In this document: positions 25,123-36,400 of the stretch, piece by piece
Numbering within the stretch: position 1 is the first letter of the stretch
How the letters are laid out: every line of letters begins with the position of its first letter
Source: Helianthus annuus
Taxonomy: Eukaryota; Streptophyta; Magnoliopsida; Asterales; Asteraceae
DNA length: 64,000 nt
Assembly: GCF_002127325.2 (NCBI RefSeq)
Contig: NC_035444.2
Location: forward strand, 36,801,140 to 36,865,139
Direction of reading: 5' to 3'
Made by a program: the position numbers and the translations under genes
The notes under the pieces: model-generated
What the model was told of the DNA's origin: nothing
Database searches by the model: none
The model's input: only the letters and a program-made list of their open reading frames with translations

Positions 25123-27753
25123 CCTAACCTAGGGTCTGTTCGCTGGAAATCGGGTGTTTTTCAAGGACCTGGCGTTAAGATCTGAAGGTCGTTATTTATT
25201 CAAGATCAGTTGTGGTCTGTTCCAAGCAGTTTAATGTGTGGTCAAGATCTATGGCGTTAGTTTGAGAACTGTTACTCAAGATTTACTGCTGACACTTAAC
25301 AAGATAGAGGTTGAAGATGGAAATCTCAAGTGTTATTCTCAGATGAGTCGCAAGGCTTGTTTTCAGAACTTCCTTTCCATATGGTCCTCATAGTTGAAAT
25401 CCCATGGTCATAATACTGGTTGAAGATACTTTGGGGTGATTCTGGTGATCTCGAAACCTAGGGTTTCTGAAAGTTTTTGTTCAAGATTGTTTGTGTTCTT
25501 CTGCTGGGTTTTCTCTTCAGATTAGGGCTTTTCATGACAATCTGAACCCTAAGGTCTTGTTATCTTTCTCATCGCGTTAGTTTGAGGTTTTTGAATAAAT
25601 TAGAACTTAGTGAAGGTACAACAGGATGTCTTTGTGAATAAAGACATACAACAGTTCTTGCATTTGTTCCGAAGGATACGGTATCTGCATTTGCTTGATC
25701 TGTTCATAGTCTGTATTCCACGATTGCACTGTAAGTGTTTCTAAACCTAATTGGCGGTTGGAAGACTCTTTATTTGATCATCGAAGGCAAAAACTGGACG
25801 TGTAAGATCTGTTTATTCAACTTTTGTGGGATATGGCCAGTTCAGTTTATCTGGTGAATACAAAAAATCAAAAGTTTTATCCCAAAATCTTGGGTTTCTT
25901 TTGGCTGCGGAAAATGTTTCTTTTGTTCTTCACTATGAACTCGTAACCGTAAGTGAAGGTTACGGTTCTTGGTGCGTGAAGAAGATTACCCTTATATAGG
26001 GCGCTCCCGAGGTTAGATCGTTCCATTCTTGACTCTAGTTTGTTTTTTGTTATTTCCACGATTTTAATTGTTTTAGGCATTGTTTGACCGGGTTAGGGGG
26101 ACCGGTATTGATAACAAGGAGAGCCACACCCTGTATTTCTATGTTATCTTGTTGTGATTTATTGGTTATAATGTGGTTGCAAGATTGTTTGCTATTGTCT
26201 TGGTAAATCTACTTGTTACTTGTATTAATCAATATTATTCAAACTGTGTGTTTCTTTTCGTGTTACAGTTTCTCTAAATCTCAAAATTGCTCTTGTGTTG
26301 CTTTAGTTATGGAAATGATTTGGTGCTGCTTAGTGGTTTGATTCAGTAAGTAGATTAAAGTTTTTTCAACTTTCATATTTAGTTGTATCTTAGATATGAT
26401 GTTAATCATGATTCATGAAGTTAATACTTAAAGGATTCATGCATCTTTGTCTACTTTGTCTGGGCCGTTATGACTGTGTTAATCATAAGGTTTGTATTTG
26501 TTCTCTGATTATAATTGTTTGTTTTTTGAATTTCTTGTGGTTTGTCGACAAGTCTCTGTCTAAATGTTTGGTATAAAATCTTGTTAATCCTTGTCTGTTT
26601 GATTAGGGTTTATTCCTTAATGTTTGTGTATGTTAAGGTTTGTAGCTCTATCGATGTCTTCAATTGTACTCCGGATTTTCTCTCAAGGGTATCATTAGTT
26701 TTACTGGTACGCAAAATAGATCTAGGATTCTTGTAAGTGCTGAATCCTTTAGATCTAGTGGTGTGTTCTGTACAGATTATCATGTTTAGTCCAAAGGCTT
26801 TATAATATACAGGGTTTTTCAAAGATATAACAAGATACAGCTTTTTATTGGTTGGTATATAAAATTACATGTACTCAACCCATATAATACATGAGGTTCT
26901 TAAAAATGTAACTTTTTTCATTATTTAATATATAAAATTAAATTTACTCAACCCATACAATACACGAGGTTTTTAAAGATATAATTTTTTATTATTTAAT
27001 GTATAAGATTGCATTTATTCAACACATGTAATAAACGAGATTTTTAAAGATATATTGTTTTATTATTTGGTATATAAAATTACATTTATTCAACCAGTGT
27101 AATAAACAAGGTTTTTAAGATATATTTTTTATTATTTGGCATATAAAATTACATTTATTCAGCCCGTGTATTACACGGGGTTTTAACCTAGTGTTTGTGA
27201 TATATGTGTTGGTGTTTAGATTTTTACTTTGTCTCTCTCTCTCGTTTGTTATCACGGTTGGATCTAGAGTTTGTTACGTTGCTGTAATCTCCTGTTAGAT
27301 CATAGTGTTGTGAGTTAGAATAGATCGTCTAATTGATGATCTAACTAGAGTGAGTGAGAGTGTTCGTATTGTGAGTTGTTATCTGTTGTAGTCTTGAGGT
27401 TTGTTATAAATAGGTTTCTTGAATTGTGTTTGGTATGTTGAAAGTGTGTTTTATTTTATTTGCTATTTTTACATAATACACTTCATTAAAGTTGGGCTGT
27501 TTTGAAGATGGGCTAAATGCTTGCTGCTACTAGACTGAGGTGCGGATATGGGTTCGCTTGCCAGGACACGGCCCGACGCATCTATCAAGTGGACATGGTT
27601 CAAGTTTGTTTATAGGGTTTCTATCCGTATTTATATAAAAGATGATGGTGTTAAGTCAAAGAACCAACAGGCTGTTAAGTCGAAGAATCAACAGGCTGAC
27701 ATTTAAAACAAAAATGTTTGTTTGATGTTTGGTAATACAACTGGGGGGGGGGG
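25123..27753 (+). other. Internal region of the copia-like element, non-coding
   Basis: Continues the interior interrupted by the gypsy element. No gag, integrase or RT motif is visible in any frame. It contains a Helitron-type AT-rich array near its right end and a run of G before the right LTR. Confidence 0.65.
26800..27191 (+). mobile_element. Helitron 3' end with repeated hairpin array
   Basis: CTAG at 27188-27191 is followed by T. The hairpin CCCGTGT/ACACGGG lies at 27163-27179. Upstream are five or so units of about 65-75 bp, each with an AAAATTACATTTATTCAACCC-like segment, the same family as 2969-4420. A 5' TC terminus was not found, so the left boundary is approximate. Confidence 0.65.
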
Positions 27754-28270
27754 TGTTGAAAGTATACAATACACTTTTATTCTCCAGTTATATTACAAAC
27801 TATTTATTTTATGTTGTTTTAATATAATTTTCTTTTATTTTGTATGTTACTGGGCCTACTGTTGATGGACTGCTCAAGAGTTATTTTGGGCTTATAAGAC
27901 TAAATGGACTGTCAAGTAGCAGACTGGACTTAGTGGGCCGGGCTCTCTAGAGTAAAGACTTGAAGCAGTGTGGAGCTCCGAATCGGGCGAGTCTTGGACC
28001 AGCTATAAAAGGCTTTTGATCTCAAAGCTCATTATTGGGGGAAAAGATATTTCTCCAGAAGTTTCTTTCTCTCTGTCTTCAACGTTACACAATGACATCG
28101 TAGAATTAGGGTTTTCTTCATCTGAGTTTCTCTGTTAATTCTGGTGTAATCAGATCGTTAAGTTGATGATCTGATCTTGTTTGTGTATATGTATTGAGAG
28201 TTCATCGAGTGATATACAAAGATTTGTTGTAATAATTCATCATAAAGTTCTGTTAATACCATTTTTGACA
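27754..28270 (+). repeat. Right LTR of the copia-like element (517 bp)
   Basis: TGTTGAAAG...TTTTTGACA, preceded by an 11-12 base G run and followed by the TSD AAACC at 28271. Confidence 0.92.
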
Positions 28271-28881
28271 AAACCAAATTCATCTACCTTTATATTAGTT
28301 TTGCGCAGTAATGCTAATAAGTTTTTTTTTATATATCATCTAAACATTTATGCACGTCCATGATCTACCTTTATATTAGTTTCTAAACAAGTAATGCTAA
28401 AAAATGTTTTTTATTTATCATCTAAATTTATGCCCGTCCAACTAAAAATGAACCAGCAGAGTTTATATTGATATCTTAATAATATTAGCTTTCATAATTT
28501 TCATATATATTTATTTTACTTGCAAGCAAAATCCTCATAATTAATAGTTGGGTTCATAAAATGTAAGATGTGACATTTTTGTTATATATTGTATTCTTGT
28601 TATAAATAGTATATTTTTCTATTTATGATTTTGTCAAAATATCTTAAACATCTAATATAACAAATTTTAAATTTCATATAAGTCAACATAACATAAAATC
28701 ATCATATTATATGGGTAATATAATGTAATATTGATAGATGAAGTAGGGTTCCCCTGGAGCGCAGATGGGTTGGGTTGGGTCATACTCGAGTGATGAGCTG
28801 TAGAGTGTGAGTGATGGTGGTCCCTTTGCAATAAGACTTGTTTACAGCTAAGCACAATGACAAATTATGCCTCCCTTCTAC
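28271..28881. other. AT-rich flank, no gene recognised
   Basis: A short near-repeat ATGATCTACCTTTATATTAGTTT-type phrase occurs around 28285 and 28361. No feature could be assigned; the open frame at 28667-28855 is unremarkable. Confidence 0.5.
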
Positions 28882-31800
28882 CACAAGCTTATTATTATTT
28901 AACTACTTTTTCATTTTTATTAATTAAACAATCTTAATTTTTTAGTAAAACAGATTAAATGTCTCTTTGAATATGGTATTTACTTGAAAACATGTTTAAA
29001 TGAGTGAGTTTCATGTCAATCTTAAATAACCTTTGGAAGCATGGCCAGAGAAATAGTACAATTAATTCAGGTTTGGGTCTAACTGTCTAAAGTCTTCAAA
29101 AAAACAGGGTCTATGTTTAAAAGAAAATTAATATGTTAACTATTAATATTAGTGCAAATTTATTGTTTAAGATTTCTTTGATTCCTTATACATGCAAATC
29201 ACTATGGCTTATAGTTGTGTTAGATTTTTGTTTCGTTCCAAACACAGATAAATGATTATCATTTATAATAAACAAAGAAGGAGAAAAGAGCCTCAAAAAT
29301 TCATTTCGTCTTGGGCCTCCAAAAAGCTTGGAACGACCTTGTTTAGAAGTGGCTCAACCAGTTAACGATTAAAAAAACGTGTGTGACATCAGTGTTTACG
29401 TTTCTTGGTGGCCCAGTGGTCGCGAGTTGGGGCATGGTCAGTAAGTCATAGTCATAAACAAAACAATATGGCTGGCATTCATAGATCAGACGTCACACGA
29501 CGCTAACTTTTGTAAAACAAATGCTCAATTGTTGTTATAACTATTATAATTATTGTTAATAATATTTATGCTTACACAATTGACTTCAGTTTGCTCTTAA
29601 AACTAATTAAAATTATTACTTATAACTTCTGTAATTTAATTAAAAGGTAAATGTAACTTTGATTATTCCTTCCCATTGTAATATTAATTATTATTAAGGG
29701 GGTATTTGTAATGTTTATATCCTATAATATTAAAATAATATATCTAAACCATGATTATTCCCTCCCATTGTCTTTTAACTGGATTTAATATTACACTCTG
29801 CTCCTTAATCTACAAATTTTGTGCAATTCTCACCCTCCACTTTCTTCCTTTTCTTTATATTTACGCATTAGTCCATTTCACATGACTAATGTGCATTTTG
29901 CTCCCCTCATGTAAAGAAGTAACGTTTTTATTTAGTTGTACTAAGAAAAGAGAATGCTGTGTATAGTGAAGTATTAATCTATTTACAATACTAGTTTAGA
30001 ACCCCGTGTATTACACGAGTTGAATAAATGTAATTTTATATATACTAAATAAAAATATTATATTTTTAAAAACCTCATTTATTACATGTATTGAGTAAAT
30101 ATAATTTTATATATTAAATAATAAAAAAATTATATCTTTAAGAACCTCGTTTATTGTGCGGGTTGAATAAATGAAATTTTATATACGAAACAATAAAAAA
30201 GTTATATTTAAAAAAAAACCCTATGTATTCACGGGTGGAAGAAATATAATTTTATATACTAAATAATAAAAAAAATTATATTTTAAAAAACTCTGTGTAT
30301 TGTACAGGTTGAATAAAGCTAATTTTATATAGCAAATAATAAAAAATATTATATATTTAAAAACCCTGTGTATTACACGGGTCTATCTATTGTTAAAAAA
30401 ATCTTTAAAATTATATCTTTAAGAACCTCGTTTGTTGTGCGGGTTGAATAAAAATGGATTTTTTTATTATTTTTTAAATTAGGTTAATACTATTTTAAAT
30501 TTTTGGTTTGATTAATAAGTTGTTTAATATAATTTCTCATAGTTAACACTAATAACATTAACAATAAATAATATGCATACAATGTTTTTTTGTTTAGATA
30601 AGACTTTACGATTTGAAGTTAAGTTTATGCCAATAATTTAGGGTTGAAAGATTTATATTAATTTTATTTAAATTAAATAATAATTATCTACAATTAAGGA
30701 TGGTCTAGAATAATGACAAGTGTGTCAAAGTTGGTTTTTTTTATTATATAAAGTATAGATCTAGACATAGATGTTAAATATTTAGCTAAAACTCAATTTA
30801 ACGTGTTTTATATAAAAATGTTAAATATTTTAATGAAAAGATAAAAAAATGAAATTATTATGTTAAATTTAAACATGATGTTAAGATCGTGATCCTTGAT
30901 CGGATTGTTTTTATCTTCGCAAGATAATGATTACAACCTCAAATTAGAATATATTTAATATTTTTTTAATATTATAAAAAATCTTATTTTAGTGTTCATC
31001 CATGATAAAATTTATATTAATTTGATTTAAATTAGATAATAATTATCTACAATTAAGAATGGTCTAGATTAATGACAAGTGTTCTAAAGTTGGTTTCTTT
31101 TATTATATAGCATAGATATACTAATATTTTTATACTATATTTTTAATTAATATATTTATCAATATACTAATATTTTTATACTATATTTTTAGTATTGAAA
31201 TTTAAACTAAGAAACAACGTTGTCAATGAAAGCTAGAGAACCCATAGAGTTGTAATCGAAATGTACGAATACAAACATATAACGAACAATCTCTTTTTAT
31301 TCATTTGTTAAGAAAATTATTATTATTTTTTATTCAGTTATGTTAGCTGGTTAATGTTCTACATAACCATAAAGTGTGTTTGTGTAGGATGGGGTTATGC
31401 TAAATGCTAAATAGACATTGGTGTCTAAAATATGTAGGCTGTAACTAAAAAGCACGAAGTATTCTAAAGAGGTAATTGACTAATCGTAAATGCATAAAAA
31501 TATGATCGGAAACAAAAATTAATTTGTTAATAGCTAAAACACCATGTTGAAATAATTTAAACACATGAGCACAAGTAAAACACCATGTTGAAATAACGTT
31601 TAAAACACCATGTTCGAGATTAGAACACTATCTTGAAATTTTACACCTGGTAAATTACACTTAAATTTTTTTTATTTCTTTTTATTATATATTTTATGTG
31701 ATAAACTATACTTAGATTAAAGATAAACGAATGTTTGATTTTGTGGTATAATTCAAAAAAATAAAAAACCTATAAAAGGTTATTTACATTTAAAAAAAAT

Positions 31801-31935
31801 GATGAAAATTAATAAGAGTCAATAATGGTCGGCTTTTCTAGTTTTACCCCTTCATATTTGTGTGATTCAAGAAGTTCCGCGAATCCCTTAGGCTAACAGG
31901 TGTCGAGTGATGCCCCATCTCCACATCAACCAATA
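28882..31935. repeat. Tandem duplication, copy 1 (~3 kb)
   Basis: Begins CAAGCTTATTATTATTTAAC and ends CACATCAACCAATAA, just before the same start sequence recurs at 31937. Copy 2 repeats it with a few percent divergence and different insertions. Shared landmarks: GGCCTCCAAAAAGCTTG (29310/32350), TTGGTGGCCCAGTGGTCGCG (29404/32442), ACACCATGTTGAAATAA (31540/37746). No gene recognised inside. Confidence 0.75.
29991..31116 (-). mobile_element. Non-autonomous Helitron (minus orientation) with two 5'-end-like segments
   Basis: On the minus strand it starts TCTATGCTATATAATAAAAG (5' end at 31116) and ends CTAG (29994-29991); flanks are A (29990) and T (31117). A CACGGG-type hairpin sits just inside the 3' end, followed by several hairpin-like repeats. 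The duplicated copy at about 37290 reads TCAATATATACTAATATTT, an uninterrupted version of the site. A second, similar 5'-like segment (TCTATACTTTATATAATAA on the minus strand, ending 30759) lies 357 bp inside; about 100 bp next to each 5' end are similar. Confidence 0.8.
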
Positions 31936-33239
31936 ACAAGCTTATTATTATTTAACTACTTTTTCATTTTTATTAAACAATCTTATTTTCTTAGTAAAAC
32001 AGATTAAATGTTTGAAGATAGTCTTTACTTGAAAACATTTTTAAATGAGTTAGAGTTTCAGGTCAATCTTAAGTATCCTTTGGAAGCATGTCCGGACTAA
32101 TAGTACAATTAATTCAGGCTTGGACCTAGGGTCTCTAAAAAATAGGGTTTTTGCTTAAAAGAAAATTAATATGCTAACTGTTAATATTAGTGCAAACTTA
32201 TTGTTTAAGATTTATTTGATTCCTTATACAAGCAAATCATTATATCTTATAGTTGTGTTAGATTTTTGTTTGGTTACAAACACAGATAAATGAGTATCCT
32301 TTATAATAAACAAAAAAGGAAAAATGACCTTAAAAATTCATTTCACCTTGGGCCTCCAAAAAGCTTGAAACGGCCCTGTTTAGAAGTGGCTCAACCAGTT
32401 AACAATTAAGAAAACGCGTGTGACATCAGTGTTTACGTTTCTTGGTGGCCCAGTGGTCGCGAGTTGGGGCATGATCACTAAGTCATAATCATAAACAAAA
32501 CAACATGGCTGGCATTCATAGATCCGAAACGCCACACGACGCTAACTTTTGTAAAACAAATGCTCAATTGTTGTTATAGCTGTTGTAATTATTATTAATA
32601 ATATTTATGCTTACACATTTATAGATCCGAAACGCCACACGACACTAACTTTTGTAAAACAAATGCTCAATTGTTGTTATAGCTGTTGTAATTATATATA
32701 TATATATGGAACCCATTAAGTGGAAGTTACCTTTCAAATCCATCTTCACCGTCGGATCATGCTGAGATGAAATCTCAGCCGTTTAAACTCACAAAAATAA
32801 CCGCTGTGGTGGCGGTTCACGGCGGTTTAGGGCAGTTATTAGTAGTTACCTGGATCCCTGTTTTCACTCCCCATATTCACGTTAGTTTTGAGCGGTTATT
32901 AGTAGTTACCTACCCATTATCTCCACAACTGCCCATGACTCCACAACTCTAACCATTTCAGTTAAGAATATATTCTTATATAATGTAAACAGAGGCTCTC
33001 AAACAAAAAAATTCTTATTCTACAAATTATTGTTAAGGATTGTCATTCTGCTCTTCATATAGCAGATCAATTTGAGGTTAGTTGTTTACAATTTCCCAAT
33101 TTAGCAGCTCAATTTGAAAGGTTTATATATATTCTATTATTCCCAAATAGTGTAACCTCCATTTGGGATGATCCTGCCCTTGAAATCAAATAGTTTTGTG
33201 ACCGGATTCGTGACATTAGCTTTTATGACATGTTATTTC

Positions 33240-33556
33240 TATATTAGTTCATGTAATACGATAGAGAAACTATACAGAATTGGCTTGTGGTGTGGTACTT
33301 CTCCGGCGAGGGGAAACACGCGGCGTATATGTGTTCGTATTCCACCTTTCAACCCTTATCATTATCAGTTTTATGTTATTTGTTCATTTTTGCGATTTGA
33401 ATTGTGAAATTTTGGAGCAGGTTTACAGATTACCTTTCAATCCATACACATGGCTGACAACTCATAATCCATTTACGGTTTCGGGTACAAAATCACCAAC
33501 GGGTCCTCGATGCTGGCCAAGCTAATCAGGAAGATTATGTTGCATCACAACTAAAG
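33240..33556 (+). pseudogene. Fragment of a PI-PLC X-domain protein gene (two exons)
   Basis: The first piece (about 33270-33365) reads IGLWCGTSPARGNTRRICVR, matching the Cys-rich CG.CPARGNTR..C.R segment found before the catalytic domain in plant PI-PLC X-domain-containing proteins. After a GT...AG gap, the second piece from about 33420 reads YRLPFNPYTWLTTHNPF, matching the family motif LPFNKY.WLTTHNSF, whose first catalytic His is present. A frameshift follows near 33510; the next frame gives ANQEDYVASQLK and a GT donor at about 33557. Further catalytic-domain exons are not evident. It is a truncated, shifted copy, plausibly captured by the surrounding Helitron-like insertion. The family call rests on two independent motifs in the right order. 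Confidence 0.72.
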
Positions 33557-34199
33557 GTATATCAAAACTTATCTTTCAAGTTTTTTTAATTATTATTAAA
33601 TTAATGATTAATATCCAAGACCATCAGTCAGTACTAACAAAAATTTAATTTTCAATTTGTTAATGATTTATGTGTCCATATGTAGCACAATTCATTTCTG
33701 TTGGGAAAAAATGTACGCACGGTTAATGGGTCAATAAGTGTCTTGATTCACCCACATTTCTGTTTTTTTTTCCTTTTTTTAGTTTTTTTAATAATTTATT
33801 CATGATGCAAGGACTGCTAATTTGGACGAGGCTACCCTCACAAGGGAGCCTACCCCTAATGGAAGGTTGTTCTCTCTTTCGATGTGTGTGTTTTTTTTTC
33901 ATATTTTAGTAGTGGTATTTATTTTACTTCCGTTGCCATACACAAGTACTAACTTATGCATGCATGTATGGTTTTAAACATGGGAAGGGACTTCCTTCAA
34001 AAATTTGAAAGGGAAAAGCAGAAGTAGGGTATTTGGGTCCTCCTAGCATATATCTATGGCTTTCAACTTGGGAGAATTTTAACTCCTTATCGAAAGTAAG
34101 CATGTCTTTCAAGATTTTTATTTTTTTACAAATGTGAATATCTCTTGTAAACTTTCAAAATCAATGAAGTTTGTAATACCTCCTCTGTTCCAAGATATA

Positions 34200-35090
34200 T
34201 TTCTAAATTACCAGAGGTGACAATGGGGGGGGGGGGGGGTTAAAGGGTTAAAACTGTTAATCTCTTATGCCGGCTATAATAAAATGGGTCTGGTCAGTTT
34301 GGTCGACCCGCCAACACTTCTTTGTCCATTTATTATATTATAAATTAGTAAAGTTTATAATACAAATATAAACTATACACTATTAACAGTAATCTATTTT
34401 TTTGGGAAGCGAAGGTTTTAAACATTTGAATATACTTTGGGTGACTTTCTACCTGTTTGACACATTTTAGTTTTAGCTAACTTATATAATTTTAACTGTT
34501 GACATGTTGGAGATAAAGTAACCCAAAATGACTGTTTCAAGCTAAATGGATCGAAATGATCCCCTTTATAATTTTACAGGGGGCTTTTGCATATATATGT
34601 TGTGTGATGGAAATTCTCCTAGGAAATACTTATCCAAGACATGTTATTTAGTTGTATAGCACATTTGAATTGTAAAGCATGTACTTCTGTTATTTCATCT
34701 TAATACTTTCGTATTTGCATAAATGTTTTGTATCATGCTTGAGTTATTCTGAAAGTAGTATATACTTTGTTAAGTATGTACAATATATAAGGAGTCAAGC
34801 ACCAAGTATGAAATCAGGTTCGGGTGTAGTTACAAGTTTGGTCTCCGTTGATGCTTAATTTGTGGTTTAATCTCCAGGAGCTTTCTGAAGTTGGTGGGCT
34901 GAGTGATGATATCGAACTATAAAAGGATAGTAATAAAGTGCCAAGCTGTACTTTTGAAATTCTTGCTTCTTGCCATACAGTGTGTGGTCAACCTATTTTA
35001 GCGAGCATCCTTGAAAAATCAAATAATTGTATTTTTCATAGCTGGAACACATGACAAACCTAACACGGAAGTTGCGAGTTTGGGTTCGGT
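34200..35090. other. Interior of the composite insertion, no clear gene
   Basis: Contains a G15-type run at about 34226, GGGTC/GACCC words like those of hAT MITEs (34230-34570), and a possible short terminal exon ELSEVGGLSDDIEL-stop at 34879-34923 that I cannot assign to a protein. Confidence 0.4.
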
Positions 35091-35096
35091 CTAAAC

Positions 35097-35331
35097 TAGG
35101 GATGAGCTCGGTACCGACACCGAATTTCCCGGTACCGAAATTACTGGTACCGATCGCCAAATTTGGGTATCGGTACCGGTACCGAAAATGTTCGGTACGG
35201 TATGGTACCCGTATTTTAAGGGTAAAATTCGGTAAAATACCGGTACCGAAAACGCCAAAAAGTGGGTCCGATTCGGTACCAAAAAAACGGGGTATGGGCA
35301 ATTCGGTACCGGTACCATATGCTCATCCCTA
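35097..35331. mobile_element. hAT-type MITE, 235 bp, GGTACCG-rich
   Basis: Inverted termini TAGGGATGAGC and GCTCATCCCTA. Flanking 8-mers GTCTAAAC (35089-35096) and GGCTAAAC (35332-35339) match 7 of 8, consistent with an aged 8-bp TSD. The body is full of GGTACCG words on both strands. ORFs through it on both strands are artefacts. Confidence 0.85.
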
Positions 35332-35539
35332 GGCTAAACGGGTTTCGTTGAATCTTGGGTTCAGGTTGACCCATTTATTTTTTAATTTTCTTTAAATTAT
35401 GTTTTTATGTTATTACTTATAATGGTTGCTGCATTATGCCAAATTTAAAAAAATCAAAAGAGAAAATGACATATTTTGTAACTAAACACGATTGTTTTAT
35501 ATACAAGTTGTGTTTGCGTCAACATTCGGAAACTCATGA

Positions 35540-36400
35540 ATGGGAGTGCTAATAATCATGTGTTTTGTTAGTGCCCTCTCATTGGTTGAAGTTTCTAAAG
35601 ACTACAAGAAGGCACGTTATTGTTTGATTGGAATGACTTGTATTATGTTCTGTCTCAGCAGGCCCATGAAGGAAGAAAGTGATGCTTGGAGGTGGAGGCA
35701 TGTTGATCGGATGGTAGACTTCTCGGTTAAGCAGGTTAGGCAAGAGCCAAAGGAAAGTAGCGATTCGGGGGGATTCTAAATTAGTTCATTTGGAGTAGAT
35801 CGTGGTGTCGAAGGTGAACTGTTTTGTATGGAGCACCACAACCGGTAAAATTCCGGCGACTATGGCCTTGGCGTAACGTGATGGCCATGCCCGATATGTG
35901 GCATAATGAACGAAAACGCTGACCACCTTCTTGTCAAGTGCCACTTCGCGAAATCGGTGTGGTGGATGGTTTGTAGATGGCTGAATGTTCCTTTATTGGG
36001 TGTATTCTCGTCTGTGGTTTCAATTCTTAATCATGGGCTAAATTTGGACACAGATTCGAAAAAGAAGATAGTTTATGCCATTCTCATGCTGACAATCTGG
36101 AGTATTTGGATCAGCCGCAACGAGGCGGTTTTCAACAGAAAGTTTGTCTCGCCTTTATCTGCTTTGAAAGAAATTAAAAGTAACTCCTGGTAGATGCTGC
36201 AAAGAAGCCATAGTACAGGTCTTAGCATGGAGAATTGGTGTAACTTCACTTGCTTGGTTTTTGGGTAGGGCCTGATGTTGCTCTTGTTTTTTTTTCTTTC
36301 TTTCTGGTGTTTATGTTGTTGGGCCCTCCTTAGCTTCTTGCTAAGAGGATTTTGTTGTTTTGTTGGGTTGCAATAAATTTTCTTTCGGATGGTAAAAAAA
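35540..36400 (+). pseudogene. LINE (non-LTR retrotransposon) 3' fragment with RT zinc-binding domain
   Basis: The + strand carries DAWRWRHVDRMVDFSVKQVR at about 35685-35745 and, in a later frame, CPICGIMNENADHLLVKCHF from about 35888. The latter has the Cys/His pattern of the zf-RVT domain at the C-terminus of plant LINE polymerases. The frame then runs to WISRNEAVFNRK and stops near 36193. Stops and shifts between these pieces show decay. A short A-rich tail occurs at about 36390-36400. The 5' part, including the RT catalytic core, is missing. Confidence 0.75.

Larger units (their letters stand above)
6498..28270 (+). mobile_element. Non-autonomous copia-like LTR retrotransposon, outermost element of a nest
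   Basis: Bounded by a perfect 5-bp TSD AAACC (6493-6497 and 28271-28275). The LTRs start TGTTGAAAG and end TTTTTGACA; they are about 502 bp (left, minus its insert) and 517 bp (right). The primer-binding site TGGTATCAGAGC lies directly after the left LTR at 9615, and a G-rich polypurine stretch precedes the right LTR at about 27742. The native internal region (9615-9800 plus 25123-27753, under 3 kb including a nested Helitron segment) shows no gag or pol frame, so it would have depended on enzymes from elsewhere. A solo LTR (6853-9462) and a gypsy element (9801-25117) are nested inside. Copia rather than gypsy is inferred from the short LTR and abutting Met-tRNA PBS. Confidence 0.85.
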
